Source: UBA2588 sp002339805
Lineage (GTDB): Bacteria; Chloroflexota; Dehalococcoidia; Lucifugimonadales; UBA3495
Length of the DNA stretch: 64,000 nucleotides
Direction: 5' to 3'
Assembly (NCBI GenBank): GCA_045562555.1
Contig: JBJKVO010000016.1
Coordinates: forward strand, 124,001-188,000
This document shows positions 17,839 to 27,067 of the stretch, piece by piece (within the stretch, counting starts at the first letter, position 1; each line of letters opens with the position of its first letter). The notes below the pieces were generated by a model. The model ran no database searches and was not told where the DNA came from. It saw nothing but the letters and a program-made list of their open reading frames with translations. A program made the position numbers and the translations under genes.

Positions 17839-17869
17839 GATTTAATAATTTTGATAGCGTAATTCTCCT

Positions 17870-18385
17870 ATGGTTAAAAAATATGCCAACATAAGACTCA
17901 GCCTTGATGTCAAGGAAGCGATAGACCAGTTGTCAAAAGATTTCGGGAGTGCAGATAACGTTCTCAGAGGGTTGTTAGGGCTGCCGTTAACCGCGCATGT
18001 GGCCAGAACCCATGCACAGACTATCCCCATGCAACTGATGATAGTCATCGTCCTCAAGATGCTCGAAAATGAATGCGCAATGTCACGGAATCAGTTGGTT
18101 CAAATGTTTGAATCAAAACTCATAAAAATCCCTGAGAATTTCAAGAAGGATCGGCAGGTACTGTCCAGTAATTTGAGACCCCGATGGTACTCGAAGCTGG
18201 GAAATGCGATCCAGCAAGGCAGGAAATCTGGTCTTATAACAGTCCAAGAAGATAATACGTATTCAGGAAAAGCATTATGGATGATCACCGAAAAAGGTAG
18301 GCAACACCTTAGCCGGACAGAACCGTTGGTTGTGCAGGCGTCTCGAGATCCTAGTTCTTCTTTCATTCTGAATTTGTTAAAGTAA
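17870..18385 (+). CDS. Putative DNA-binding protein: SeqA-like helix pair plus winged-helix domain
   Basis: A 171-residue protein. Residues 1-38 (strand NIRLSL, helix DVKEAIDQLSKDFG, helix ADNVLRGLLGLP) look like a ribbon-helix-helix or SeqA-N-type dimer module. Residues 50-150 look like a winged helix of the kind found at the N-terminus of Mrr-type proteins (LVQMFESKL, WYSKLGNAIQQGRKSGLI, GKALWMITEKGRQHL). No nuclease motif is visible. A perfect palindrome overlaps its promoter. It could be a regulator or a restriction-system fragment. It is not obviously linked to the ABC transporter starting 25 bases downstream, although co-transcription is possible. Confidence 0.65.
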   Translation: MVKKYANIRLSLDVKEAIDQLSKDFGSADNVLRGLLGLPLTAHVARTHAQTIPMQLMIVIVLKMLENECAMSRNQLVQMFESKLIKIPENFKKDRQVLSSNLRPRWYSKLGNAIQQGRKSGLITVQEDNTYSGKALWMITEKGRQHLSRTEPLVVQASRDPSSSFILNLLK

Positions 18386-18410
18386 TATACAGGTATAAAG
18401 AGAGGAATAA

Positions 18411-20159
18411 ATGGGAAAGCACTTTAAGGTTCAATTAATGAGATTATCAATCGGATTGTTTGCGAGTTTGCTATTTTTTGGTTGTTCGTCGACCACCGAC
18501 TCTGAAGAATGGTCCGCTCCTGAAATCCAGAATGGTATTGTAAAAAATGAACAGGCTTCCGGAAGTGCTCAGAGCCAAAGCCCAGATTTGCCCTTGTACA
18601 ACCCTGGCTACTCTGATATCACTCAAGCGTCAGATCTTCCACAGGGCGGGACTTTCGTACGATTATATTCCGATCCGCCGTCATTGGACCCTCACACGAC
18701 CTCAGACGCCACTTCATCTACAGTGATAGTGGAGATCTATGGAGGATTGGTCACAATTGACCCTAATTTGAATTTTGTCCCAGATCTTGCGGATAGCTGG
18801 GAAATCAGCCCCGATGGTAGAACGTATAAATTCATGCTAAATAAAAATGCAAAGTTCCATGATGGAACCTCGGTTACTGCCGAAGATTTCAAATGGTCGT
18901 TTGAGAGAGCGGCGTCACCTGACACTAAGTCGATCGTTGCCAGCACTTATCTAGGTGACATTGTGGGAGTTAACGATAAACTTGCAAGCAAAACTTCTTC
19001 TGTTGAAGGCGTGAAGGTAATTGATGACCACACACTCACCCTTACAATTGATCAGCCTAAAGCATACTTCTTGCCTAAGCTAACCTATCCGACCGCTTTT
19101 GTACTGGATAAAAAGTCTATCAATGCAGCCCCTGACACATGGATGTTCAATCCCAATGGTACTGGTCCATTTGTAATGTCGGCCTATACTCCAGGCGAAT
19201 ACTTGCAGTTAAAAAGAAACAATCTGTATCATCTTGGGCCTCCTAATCTAGATTCGGTTGACATGATCCTTAGCGGCGGCAACAGTATGATCATGTATGA
19301 GAACGATGAAATACACATTTCAGGAATAGGTATTGATGACCTTGACCGGGCTTTAGACCCTAATAGTAATATTTACCCGGACGTAGTCAAAGCTCCTCCT
19401 TCTTTTAACGTTAACTACATAGGGATGAATGTTAATGAACCGCCTTTTGATGATCCTAAAGTCCGGCAAGCACTCAACATGTCCATCAACAAGGCTACGA
19501 TCGCAGAAACATTGTATGGAGGACTTATTATTCCTGCTAATGGAATTTTGCCCTTCGGATTTCCTGGGTTTTCGGACGATGTGAAAGGGTATGACTATGA
19601 TCCAGAAAAAGCTAAGACTTTATTGTCGGAATCGCGTTATGGATCAGATTTAAGCAGTATGCCCACAATTCAGCTCAGTATACCAGGTGGCTTCGGAGCT
19701 CCAATCGATCTGGATTTAGAGGTTATGCTCCAGGAATGGGAACAAAATCTAGGGATCACGGTTAATATTCAACAAACTGAATGGGCGACTTTCCTTCAGG
19801 ATTTGAACAAAAGAAGATTTCAAATGTTCAAAGTCGGCTGGATCGCCGATTACCCAGACCCCGAAAATTTCTTGGATGTGCTATTTCATAGCGAGAGCAC
19901 AAATAACCATACTGGGTACACAAGTGCTGCTGTGGATGAATTGCTGAATAAAGCGCGTGTAGAAAGTGACAGATCAAACCGGTTTGATCTGTACAACCAA
20001 GCCGAACAAAGAATCCTCGATGACGCACCATGGATACCTTTATGGAATAGCGCGGAAGGGTATCTCCTGGTTAAGCCAGAGGTCAAAAATTATTATTTGA
20101 CACCGTTGTCAATTCCTAAACTTAGGTATATATATTTTGAAGCTGGATCTGGATCGTAA
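18411..20159 (+). CDS. ABC transporter peptide/nickel-type substrate-binding lipoprotein (SBP family 5)
   Basis: A 582-residue secreted lipoprotein. A lysine/arginine n-region and hydrophobic stretch lead to the lipobox LFFGC (Cys25), followed by a Ser/Thr/Gln linker. The mature domain has the family-5 pattern: GGTFVRLYSDPPSLDPH, ADSWEISPDGRTYKFML, KFHDGTSVTAEDFKWSFERA, KVRQALNMSINKATIAETLYGG and GWIADYPDPENFLD. Such proteins bind oligopeptides or similar solutes outside the membrane. Two permease genes follow without a gap, the first starting at the base after this stop codon. The solute is unknown. Confidence 0.93.
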   Translation: MGKHFKVQLMRLSIGLFASLLFFGCSSTTDSEEWSAPEIQNGIVKNEQASGSAQSQSPDLPLYNPGYSDITQASDLPQGGTFVRLYSDPPSLDPHTTSDATSSTVIVEIYGGLVTIDPNLNFVPDLADSWEISPDGRTYKFMLNKNAKFHDGTSVTAEDFKWSFERAASPDTKSIVASTYLGDIVGVNDKLASKTSSVEGVKVIDDHTLTLTIDQPKAYFLPKLTYPTAFVLDKKSINAAPDTWMFNPNGTGPFVMSAYTPGEYLQLKRNNLYHLGPPNLDSVDMILSGGNSMIMYENDEIHISGIGIDDLDRALDPNSNIYPDVVKAPPSFNVNYIGMNVNEPPFDDPKVRQALNMSINKATIAETLYGGLIIPANGILPFGFPGFSDDVKGYDYDPEKAKTLLSESRYGSDLSSMPTIQLSIPGGFGAPIDLDLEVMLQEWEQNLGITVNIQQTEWATFLQDLNKRRFQMFKVGWIADYPDPENFLDVLFHSESTNNHTGYTSAAVDELLNKARVESDRSNRFDLYNQAEQRILDDAPWIPLWNSAEGYLLVKPEVKNYYLTPLSIPKLRYIYFEAGSGS

Positions 20160-21104
20160 TTGAAGAGTTACGTGGTCCGGCGATTGCTCTGGACGCCAGT
20201 TCTTGTACTGATCGTAACCTTTATTACTTTTGTGTTGGGCAGATATGGCCCAGGAGACCCTGTTGAAGTGTTGATGGGGCAATATAATGACCCCTCAACA
20301 GCGGCCAGAATAGCATCGGAATACCATTTAGACAGACCCGTAATTGTGCAATACGGATTGTATATTGGAAATGTATTAACCGGAGACTTCGGAGAAAGTT
20401 ATAAATATAAAAACCGGAAAGTTTCAGATTTGATTAAAAATCGGATACCGGTCTCTGCAAAACTAGGTGCTGCTGCATTACTGTTATCAATCATTCTTGG
20501 TGTTCCGACAGGGATATATGCCGCTTATCGGCAGGGTACTATCAAGGACTCTTTATCTATTGGTCTAACCCTCCTGGGTCAATCTATCCCTATTTTTCTT
20601 ACAGCTCCTGTCCTTTTACTTGTTTTCGCCCTAAAGATACCAATTTTCCCAACACATGGCCTAAGTGGCTTTTTTGATCTAGGAATCGTCTTGCCGGCAA
20701 TAGTGATGGGGATACCTGGTACTGCAATTATAGCTAGACTGACCCGGGCATCTACTCTTGAGGTGTTATCGCAGGACTTCGTGCGGACTGCCCACGCTAA
20801 AGGATTAAGTTCGACATATATTGCTTTTTTTCATGTGTTTAGGAATGCTATGATCCCGTTAGTTACGACGTTAGGATTCGCTTTGGCAGGGCTTATCAGT
20901 GGATCTTTCATAGTAGAAGCGTTTTTTGGCATACCGGGAGTGGGTCTTCTTGCAGTGGAATCTTTTTTCTCACGAGACTATCCTGTGATAATGGCGTTGA
21001 TCATTATTGGTACCACTGCGTTTGCATTGGCAAACTTAATAGTAGATCTAATCTATCCTATTATAGATCCCAGAATACGAGTGGGAGGTGGAGCTAATGA
21101 CTAA
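20160..21104 (+). CDS. ABC transporter permease, DppB family
   Basis: A 314-residue permease beginning at a TTG immediately after the binding-protein stop. It opens with the DppB-type membrane segment (RRLLWTPVLVLIVTFITFVLGRYGPGDP), followed by about five further membrane spans and the EAA-like coupling loop (RTAHAKGLSSTYIAFFHVFRNA, about 207-228) that docks the ATPase. The C-terminus has the family ending DLIYPIIDPRIR. It forms the membrane channel with the DppC-type partner that overlaps its 3' end. Confidence 0.93.
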   Translation: MKSYVVRRLLWTPVLVLIVTFITFVLGRYGPGDPVEVLMGQYNDPSTAARIASEYHLDRPVIVQYGLYIGNVLTGDFGESYKYKNRKVSDLIKNRIPVSAKLGAAALLLSIILGVPTGIYAAYRQGTIKDSLSIGLTLLGQSIPIFLTAPVLLLVFALKIPIFPTHGLSGFFDLGIVLPAIVMGIPGTAIIARLTRASTLEVLSQDFVRTAHAKGLSSTYIAFFHVFRNAMIPLVTTLGFALAGLISGSFIVEAFFGIPGVGLLAVESFFSRDYPVIMALIIIGTTAFALANLIVDLIYPIIDPRIRVGGGAND

Positions 21105-22041
21105 ACCACAGTATTCTGGAGGGTTTTTCATCAGCTCTGTCAAAAGATTAGGTAAACATAGAATAGGACTCGCATGTTTAGTTATTATTGGAATATTATA
21201 TGGTTCTGGAATGTGCGCTTCTTTGGTGTCTCCATATGGGTACAACGAACAAAATCTTCTTGAGGCCAAACAAGGGCCTTCTGTGGCGCACCCATTCGGA
21301 ACGGATCGCTTGGGCAGAGATATATTGAGCCGTGTAATATACGGTCTTAGAACTACTGTAATTATTACGCTGACATCCTTGATTGGAGGAAGTTTGCTAC
21401 TCGGCATCACGTTTGGATTGATAGCAGGCTATTACGGGCGCTGGGTTGACGGACTAGTGATGCGGATTGGAGAGATAACATCGTCGTTTCCTGACATATT
21501 TCTGGTTTTGCTGATCGTGGCGACTGTTAAACCCCGGTTAGTTGAATTTTTGTATAGTTACGATAACGTGATAGATGTCGATAGTCTTATCAGGTTGGGG
21601 GTTGTGGATTATGCAGTGATTGCATTCGCTTTAGCCATATTTTCTTGGTTCGGCATGGCTAGGTTAGTGAGGGGGCAGGTGCTGCAAATCAGAGAATCTC
21701 AATATATAGATGCCGCCGTAGCTGCAGGAGCGTCCACTCCGAGAATATTGTTCGTGCATGTTCTGCCTAACACCTTGGCTCCTATTATCGTGTCAATCTC
21801 GACCAGTCTTGCTGGCATTGCTGGCGCCGAAATAGTCTTAAGTTGGATTGGAATAGGTATACAGCCTCCTACTCCAAGTTTGGGGGTAATGATTTTTGAA
21901 AATGGCAACATATCTGTTCTCCGTACCAACCCTCATATGATCTTGTTCCCAGTTGGTATCGTGGGCCTTCTATTGTTCACATTTAATTTGGTGGGGGATG
22001 CGGTAGTTGATGCCTTCAATCCAAGGGCCCGTCGAGGTTAA
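21097..22041 (+). CDS. ABC transporter permease, DppC family
   Basis: About 314 residues from the ATG at 21097, which sits 6 bases after GGAGGTG and overlaps the dppB-type stop. A GTG at 21088 is the upstream alternative but lies within the ribosome site. Features are the PFGTDRLGRDILSRVIYG loop (about 66-83), several membrane spans, the EAA loop ESQYIDAAVAAGASTPRILFVHVLPN, and the ending VVDAFNPRAR. No ABC ATPase (DppD/DppF) follows; the next gene is on the other strand. The nucleotide-binding subunits must come from elsewhere. Confidence 0.93.
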   Translation: MTKPQYSGGFFISSVKRLGKHRIGLACLVIIGILYGSGMCASLVSPYGYNEQNLLEAKQGPSVAHPFGTDRLGRDILSRVIYGLRTTVIITLTSLIGGSLLLGITFGLIAGYYGRWVDGLVMRIGEITSSFPDIFLVLLIVATVKPRLVEFLYSYDNVIDVDSLIRLGVVDYAVIAFALAIFSWFGMARLVRGQVLQIRESQYIDAAVAAGASTPRILFVHVLPNTLAPIIVSISTSLAGIAGAEIVLSWIGIGIQPPTPSLGVMIFENGNISVLRTNPHMILFPVGIVGLLLFTFNLVGDAVVDAFNPRARRG

Positions 22042-23354
22042 TGTGATTTGCGGCCGAACATGCAGAAAGGTGCTATAACCAACAGAATAGCGGCCAAATC
22101 CAAAGGTGTATCTGATCCTGAAGACTGGCAAGAACCAATCGCACGCGAGCTGCTATCGGTGTCGGAAGGTTGATTTCCTGCAGGAGAGTGTTGAGGAACA
22201 GTTGGTTCAGCATTTGAATCGGGTTCCTCTCCCAAAGACTTTTTCCATTCGATCTCTAGTTCGTCTAGCGTGATGCCGTAAGTTAGCTGGAACGCTTGGT
22301 CGTTACTTAGACTCATTTTAAAGTTATCTATGAGCTCAGCGAATGAATTTCGACCGTATTCGCTCGCAAGATAAGAGACTACGGAACTTCCTTTCCCGTA
22401 AGCTGCGATGATGTCTGCAGGGGAACCAGAAAAAGTGTTTAGAAATTTTATGTGCTTATCGGTTTTGCTAGAGATTGCTTGGTTTAAAGCTGATTGATAA
22501 TCGTTCGCTGGGCTCTGATTACCATATTCTGCGAGTCCCTCATCGAGCCAAGCAGGTAGCCTTGTGTGGAATCGTCCTACGGCGTCGTGTAGAAGCAGGT
22601 GCATGAATTCATGAGAGGTAGTACTTTTGAGTGACCGGCTACCAGCGTATATCACTGCAGTGCGTTCTTCAGTGAATGCCATACCCTGGGTCATTAAGTT
22701 TTCAGCAGTAGTGGCTGACCGAAACGGGAGAATTTTTTCCATGTCACTATAATTGGAATAAAGTACTAAGTTGAACTTTTGTTTGGGGGAATGATTAAAC
22801 ATAGGCAGGGCAAACTCTGCCGTAGATTCAGCGATGGAGAGTGTTGTTTCTGCATTACTCGCAGATGAAGTGTCATGATAATAAATATTGACCATTGAGG
22901 TTGAGAGTTTTTGCCACTGGAAGTTCGGATCTAGATATAAGATCTCCTTCGGTTTAGTACGGGCCAAAATGCTATCGTCTCCAAATGCTTCTGCGAAATA
23001 CGATATAGTTGTCCCTGGCGGTATGTAGGTTCCTGCTCTTTGGCTGTTGATAGACAAGAGCAGAGGTCCCTGGTCAGTCACGGGAGAAGTACGGTACCCA
23101 GTTTTATTGCTTTGTCCATTGACTTTGTAATTAATTTTGACGTCGCTAAAGCTAACGAGGTCAGGGGAACTTATCACAAAAGTTATCCCTTCAGGAAAGT
23201 TGTTTATAGCTTCAACGGTAAGCAACGAGTCTTGATGCTCATGAGGAAACATGTCGGTCGTTACAGGGGTAGAGAAGCGGGCATATATTTCCGAAGGATT
23301 TGTGAAGATCAGGATAAAGCCCATGGCTGCTAGAAAAATCTTTTTATAGTTCAT
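22038..23354 (-). CDS. Peptidase MA-like zinc metalloprotein with signal peptide and C-terminal anchor
   Basis: A 438-residue exported protein: signal peptide (1-26), an Ig-like or beta-rich region (about 40-140), then a gluzincin domain with H248-E-F-M-H252 and a downstream glutamate in WLDEGLAEYG (about 270-277), as in the peptidase-MA family. A Pro/Ser/Asp-rich linker (about 375-415) precedes a hydrophobic tail (LDLAAILLVIAPFCMFG) and final basic residues, which suggests anchoring to the membrane or a sorting step. The HExxH motif and third ligand are intact, so activity is plausible. The substrate is unknown. It overlaps the end of the permease gene by 4 bases, tail to tail. Confidence 0.85.
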   Translation of the reverse strand: MNYKKIFLAAMGFILIFTNPSEIYARFSTPVTTDMFPHEHQDSLLTVEAINNFPEGITFVISSPDLVSFSDVKINYKVNGQSNKTGYRTSPVTDQGPLLLSINSQRAGTYIPPGTTISYFAEAFGDDSILARTKPKEILYLDPNFQWQKLSTSMVNIYYHDTSSASNAETTLSIAESTAEFALPMFNHSPKQKFNLVLYSNYSDMEKILPFRSATTAENLMTQGMAFTEERTAVIYAGSRSLKSTTSHEFMHLLLHDAVGRFHTRLPAWLDEGLAEYGNQSPANDYQSALNQAISSKTDKHIKFLNTFSGSPADIIAAYGKGSSVVSYLASEYGRNSFAELIDNFKMSLSNDQAFQLTYGITLDELEIEWKKSLGEEPDSNAEPTVPQHSPAGNQPSDTDSSSRAIGSCQSSGSDTPLDLAAILLVIAPFCMFGRKSH

Positions 23355-23429
23355 GGCTCTACTTCTTTGGTTATCCTTGGTGTAATATAAGGTGAATTGT
23401 TTACGTATCAGTAGAGGTTATAGTAACGC

Positions 23430-24179
23430 ATGACGATTAAGGTTTGCAAAGTTCCTTATTTAAATTACGAGCCCTATTATTTTGACATGAAGTCAAGCGA
23501 ATTCGAATTAACACAAAGTCCACCCAGTGGTGTAGCCGAATTGCTACTTCAGGGATCTGTAGATGCAGGGCCTGTACCAACTGCAGACATTCCAAAGATA
23601 GAAAACCGATTCGCGCCAGTATCTGGGTTCTCTATTTCTACTAGAGCAACTAGCGGGAACTTGTTCTTGCATTCGAAATACCCTGTCACTGACTTGAGTG
23701 GCAAAACAGTGTCTGTGGGTAAAGAAGGAGCTACTGCAGTAAAACTGCTTAAATTATTACTAAATAACAAATATGGATTAACAAATTTGAATTTTGTTGA
23801 ACCATCCGAGGAACATGATGCCATTTTAGTTATCGGAGATCCCGCGTTGAGAACCAGGTTTGGAATGCGAGGTTATCAGTACAAGTATGATCTAGGTAGT
23901 GAATGGAGTGAATGGACGGGACTCCCCCTTGTAACCAGTAAATGGTACGCGAATCCTGAAATGGATAAAGCACAGAACATATTGTTAGAAAACACTTTAT
24001 ATGTAGGTATGGAGGAAGGTGTAACGACATTATGCAACACCAATGAGACTTACGATCATTTACTTATGAGAGCACGTGATGTGACGGCCTTTATTAGAGG
24101 GTTTAAGTATTTTTCTGGATTGGCTGAAACTAAGGGATTGGACACATTATTAAATTATTTTTCGGATATTCCGGAATAA
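23430..24179 (+). CDS. mqnA: MqnA/MqnD family protein (chorismate dehydratase-like, futalosine menaquinone pathway)
   Basis: A 249-residue protein with the MqnA/solute-binding-like fold. The start KVCKVPYLNYEPYYFDM resembles the MqnA opening with its Asn-x-x-Pro, followed by PSGVAELLLQGSVDAGPVP, SVGKEGATAVKLLKLLL and HDAILVIGDPAL, where MqnA has its IGD segment. MqnA removes water from chorismate to make 3-[(1-carboxyvinyl)oxy]benzoate, the first step of the futalosine route. No other mqn gene is in the window, so the assignment rests on sequence alone; a related binding protein is the alternative. A methylenetetrahydrofolate reductase-like gene follows after 17 bases. Confidence 0.75.
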   Translation: MTIKVCKVPYLNYEPYYFDMKSSEFELTQSPPSGVAELLLQGSVDAGPVPTADIPKIENRFAPVSGFSISTRATSGNLFLHSKYPVTDLSGKTVSVGKEGATAVKLLKLLLNNKYGLTNLNFVEPSEEHDAILVIGDPALRTRFGMRGYQYKYDLGSEWSEWTGLPLVTSKWYANPEMDKAQNILLENTLYVGMEEGVTTLCNTNETYDHLLMRARDVTAFIRGFKYFSGLAETKGLDTLLNYFSDIPE

Positions 24180-24196
24180 AGGACATCATTCGGAGC

Positions 24197-25051
24197 ATGC
24201 CTTGGTCAAATGTATCCATCGATGAATGCCACATCATTAGTGATTTTTCTCCGGAAAATAACACCCGTATAAACGAAAATGAGCTAAATAGCGACTTTTT
24301 GTTAATCTCTTCAAATCCCGGACAGAGCACGAGAATCGAATCTTCTTTAAGGGCTGCATACACTCAACACAACTCAGGTATCGACTGCTTAGCCACATTG
24401 ACATTGCGGGACCTTAGTCCTTTAGCAATCCGATCGATGATTTTGGGATTGCTAATGTGGAAGGTGAAAGGAGCAGTAGTACTCGCAGGGGATCCACCCA
24501 AAAGTCCTAACGCAAAGAGCCTAGATGACAGGTCACATAGGACTACAACCATGATCAAAGAACTGCAAACTTTGTTAAAGGAAAATTCGATAGAGAGTGA
24601 TGCTTTTAAGCTAGGGTCTGTCATCGATCTTGGAGACTCGTTGGAAAACGCAGTAAAATTGACATGCAGTAAACTGGAAAACGGGGTCGACTTTTTTGTG
24701 ACCCAGCCTGTCTTTTCTGTTGCTAAGATTCATGAATTTGAAAGCATGTTATTTGAGAGAATAAAAAGACCCCTTGAGGCGCGAATTTATTACGGCCTGC
24801 AATTACTCCGACAAGGAAGTATTTCTTTTACGGACATCCCTTATGCCATACAAGAAGAAGTCGCAGCTGGATTGGATAACACCGAAAGCTTGACTGAGAT
24901 GGCGAGTTTGCTCATGTCCTCGGGGCACAGGTCTTTTTACACGGTGGCTCCTATTTTCCCTGGTGGAAAAAGAGATTATGACATTTGCAAGAGCTTTAAT
25001 ACAACATTAAAATCGATGTATCAGGGGACCCAAGGGGCAGGAGCTGATTGA
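24197..25051 (+). CDS. Methylenetetrahydrofolate reductase-like protein (MTHFR/MetF superfamily)
   Basis: A 284-residue TIM-barrel protein matching the MTHFR fold: CLATLTLRDLSPLAIRSMILG (helix-strand with TxRD, where MetF has TCRDRN), VVLAGDPP (MetF LTGDPP flavin segment), and GVDFFVTQPVF (MetF ADFxxTQPxF). The usual N-terminal catalytic EFFPP segment is not recognisable; the protein begins more like the short C1-metabolism MTHFR homologs. It may reduce methylene-tetrahydrofolate or act on another pterin or flavin substrate. It is co-transcribed with the MqnA-like gene, and its last 31 bases overlap the convergent ThDP enzyme gene. Confidence 0.75.
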   Translation: MPWSNVSIDECHIISDFSPENNTRINENELNSDFLLISSNPGQSTRIESSLRAAYTQHNSGIDCLATLTLRDLSPLAIRSMILGLLMWKVKGAVVLAGDPPKSPNAKSLDDRSHRTTTMIKELQTLLKENSIESDAFKLGSVIDLGDSLENAVKLTCSKLENGVDFFVTQPVFSVAKIHEFESMLFERIKRPLEARIYYGLQLLRQGSISFTDIPYAIQEEVAAGLDNTESLTEMASLLMSSGHRSFYTVAPIFPGGKRDYDICKSFNTTLKSMYQGTQGAGAD

Positions 25052-26688
25052 TTAACATCGGTCAATACGTCGATGACTACTGGAGCATCCAATGCAAGTG
25101 CCTTTTCAATAGTCCTTTCCAGTTCTTCAGGGTCTTCTACGCGGAAGCCAATTGCACCCATAGATTCTGCAATGACAGCGAAGTTGGTGGGTGAGAATGC
25201 AGAGAGGGATACAGGATCTTTGCCAAGGCGATCGTATGTTACGGTGTCTCCTCTGCGGTTTTGACTTAATGCGTTATTATTATTGACCACGGTAACTGTG
25301 TTTATACCGTATCGCACAGCAGTTTCTAATTCGCTAATGTGATACCAAAACCCTCCATCGCCTGTGAAGCAAACAACGGGTTTGTCAGGAGCTCCGCATT
25401 TGGCACCCAGGGACGCTGGAAACCCCCATCCTAAGGAACCAGCTGCTCTCAAGTAGGATTGGCCAGGGCCTTCAAGATTCATCATTGATGCAGTCCATAT
25501 TCCTGCGTGCCCAGTATCTACAACTAGAGCTCCATTAGAGGGTAGGACGTTATTAATCGCAGCACACAAGCGCTCAGGTAGAATCGGTTGCTGCTTTGAG
25601 GCTTGCAAGGGCTCGACTTCAGCTTGCCATCTGGAACGTATCTCAGTGACTCGTTGTGTCCACTCCATATGTGACAATGGCTCCGCTAATCGTAACAATT
25701 TAGTCAATGTTGCTTTGATGTCTGCTTGGATGTTTAGGGAAGACATGTAATTGCGGCCGAGTTCGCTTGGGTCCATGTCGACATGTATGACCTTTGTGTC
25801 AGTTGAAGGTACTTGCCAGAAGTGTGTAACCTGGCTTCCTGTTCTGCTTCCTAAGAAAATTACTAAGTCAGCCTCCGAAACCACTCTGTTAGCTGATTCT
25901 CTAGAGTAAGTTCCACACACGCCAACCGATAAAGGATGCGTTTCAGGAATAGAACCCTTCGCATTCATGGAGGTGGCTACTGGAATCGCCAAAGTTTCAG
26001 CTAATTCGACGAGTTCAGACTGTGCGCCGGAATAAGCTACACCGCCTCCTGCGATTATTACTGGTTTTCTGGCTTCGTTAATAAGTTTCAGGAATTCCAA
26101 TAAGCGCCCTTCCTCTGGCTCTGGCCGGAAAGAGGGTCGGCGGATAAAATCTGGTTCATTTATTGGTGTAGCATCCAGTTCGAATTCTTCTATGTATTCG
26201 CCTCTTATTCCCTGCATGTCTAGATGCACTGGTAACGAAGCCCCAGAGATGCTTTCTCTGAAAGCCTGTCTGAGGTATCCAGGTAACTGTTCCGGAGTCT
26301 CTACGTTCACGCTGTATTTGGTCAGTGACTCAAATGGCAAAACATGATCGATTTCTTGGTAAGCATTTCGATGAAAATGAGTTAGCGGACTGTGTCCCGT
26401 TATGGCGATGACTGGAGACATGCCAAGGTAGGCATCTTGAAGACCTGCTGCAAGGTTCGCAGCCCCAACAGATTGTGCGAGGCAGATGCCGGGTGATTGC
26501 CTTATTCTTGCATATCCGTCTGCCATGTATGCTGCTGCTTTTTCACTATGAGTGATTACATGCTCGATTCCTAGATCTTCTAACTCGCTCATTGTCTCAC
26601 GCAAAATAACAGGCACTAAAAACACGTGGGTGATTCCGTAAGCGTCTAACGTTTTCGCGATGAATTGAGATCCTCTCATTTTTACCAT
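25021..26688 (-). CDS. Thiamine-diphosphate-dependent enzyme, acetolactate synthase-like (paralog 1)
   Basis: A 555-residue three-domain ThDP protein. The N-terminal Pyr domain has the cofactor-activating glutamate in HSEKAAAYMADGYAR (about 48-62). The middle domain (about 190-330) has GGVAYSGAQ and the RTGSQVTHFW region. The C-terminal PP domain has the metal motif GDGG...NNNN (GDGGFWYHISELETA, about 443). It could be a 2-oxoacid decarboxylase or carboligase; the substrate is not evident. GAGGAGG precedes the ATG. It is the last gene of a minus-strand set with DUF35 and CMD proteins. The reading frame ends inside the MTHFR-like gene (31-base convergent overlap). Confidence 0.9.
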   Translation of the reverse strand: MVKMRGSQFIAKTLDAYGITHVFLVPVILRETMSELEDLGIEHVITHSEKAAAYMADGYARIRQSPGICLAQSVGAANLAAGLQDAYLGMSPVIAITGHSPLTHFHRNAYQEIDHVLPFESLTKYSVNVETPEQLPGYLRQAFRESISGASLPVHLDMQGIRGEYIEEFELDATPINEPDFIRRPSFRPEPEEGRLLEFLKLINEARKPVIIAGGGVAYSGAQSELVELAETLAIPVATSMNAKGSIPETHPLSVGVCGTYSRESANRVVSEADLVIFLGSRTGSQVTHFWQVPSTDTKVIHVDMDPSELGRNYMSSLNIQADIKATLTKLLRLAEPLSHMEWTQRVTEIRSRWQAEVEPLQASKQQPILPERLCAAINNVLPSNGALVVDTGHAGIWTASMMNLEGPGQSYLRAAGSLGWGFPASLGAKCGAPDKPVVCFTGDGGFWYHISELETAVRYGINTVTVVNNNNALSQNRRGDTVTYDRLGKDPVSLSAFSPTNFAVIAESMGAIGFRVEDPEELERTIEKALALDAPVVIDVLTDVNQSAPAPWVP

Positions 26689-26742
26689 GGGTTCCTCCTC
26701 TGGCTAAGTCGGCCCCATTCTACTGTATATTAACGGATAGAA

Positions 26743-27057
26743 CTATAAGTCCCTGCCATCAAACACATCTTTTGCAATCGGCACAATGTTTGCAGCTGTT
26801 GGCCAACCCGCGTAGAAAGCTACATGGGTAACAAGTTCGCCAAGTTCATCTGTTGTAACTCCGTTATCTAATGCTCTATTTAGATGTCCCGGCAACTGTC
26901 CTGTTCTGTACAATGCTTGGAGTACAGCAACCGTTATAAGGCTCCTGTCTCGTTTGGACAAACCTGGCCGCTCCCAAACATCGCCAAATAGCACTTCTTC
27001 AGTCAAAGATTCTAGCTTAGGGGAAATTTGTCTCATCGCATCTCTTCGATTTTGCAT
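26743..27057 (-). CDS. Carboxymuconolactone decarboxylase (CMD)-like protein
   Basis: A 104-residue AhpD-fold protein with the CMD pattern: SKRDRSLITVAVLQAL (about 34-49), a GHLNRALDNGVTTDELGELVTHVAFYAGWPTA stretch, and no CxxC. It therefore resembles 4-carboxymuconolactone decarboxylase rather than peroxidatic AhpD. GGAGGAG stands 6 bases before the ATG. It lies between the DUF35 and ThDP genes on one strand with short gaps, which suggests a shared aromatic or organic-acid pathway, but the substrate cannot be named. Confidence 0.85.
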   Translation of the reverse strand: MQNRRDAMRQISPKLESLTEEVLFGDVWERPGLSKRDRSLITVAVLQALYRTGQLPGHLNRALDNGVTTDELGELVTHVAFYAGWPTAANIVPIAKDVFDGRDL

Positions 27058-27067
27058 GTCTCCTCCT

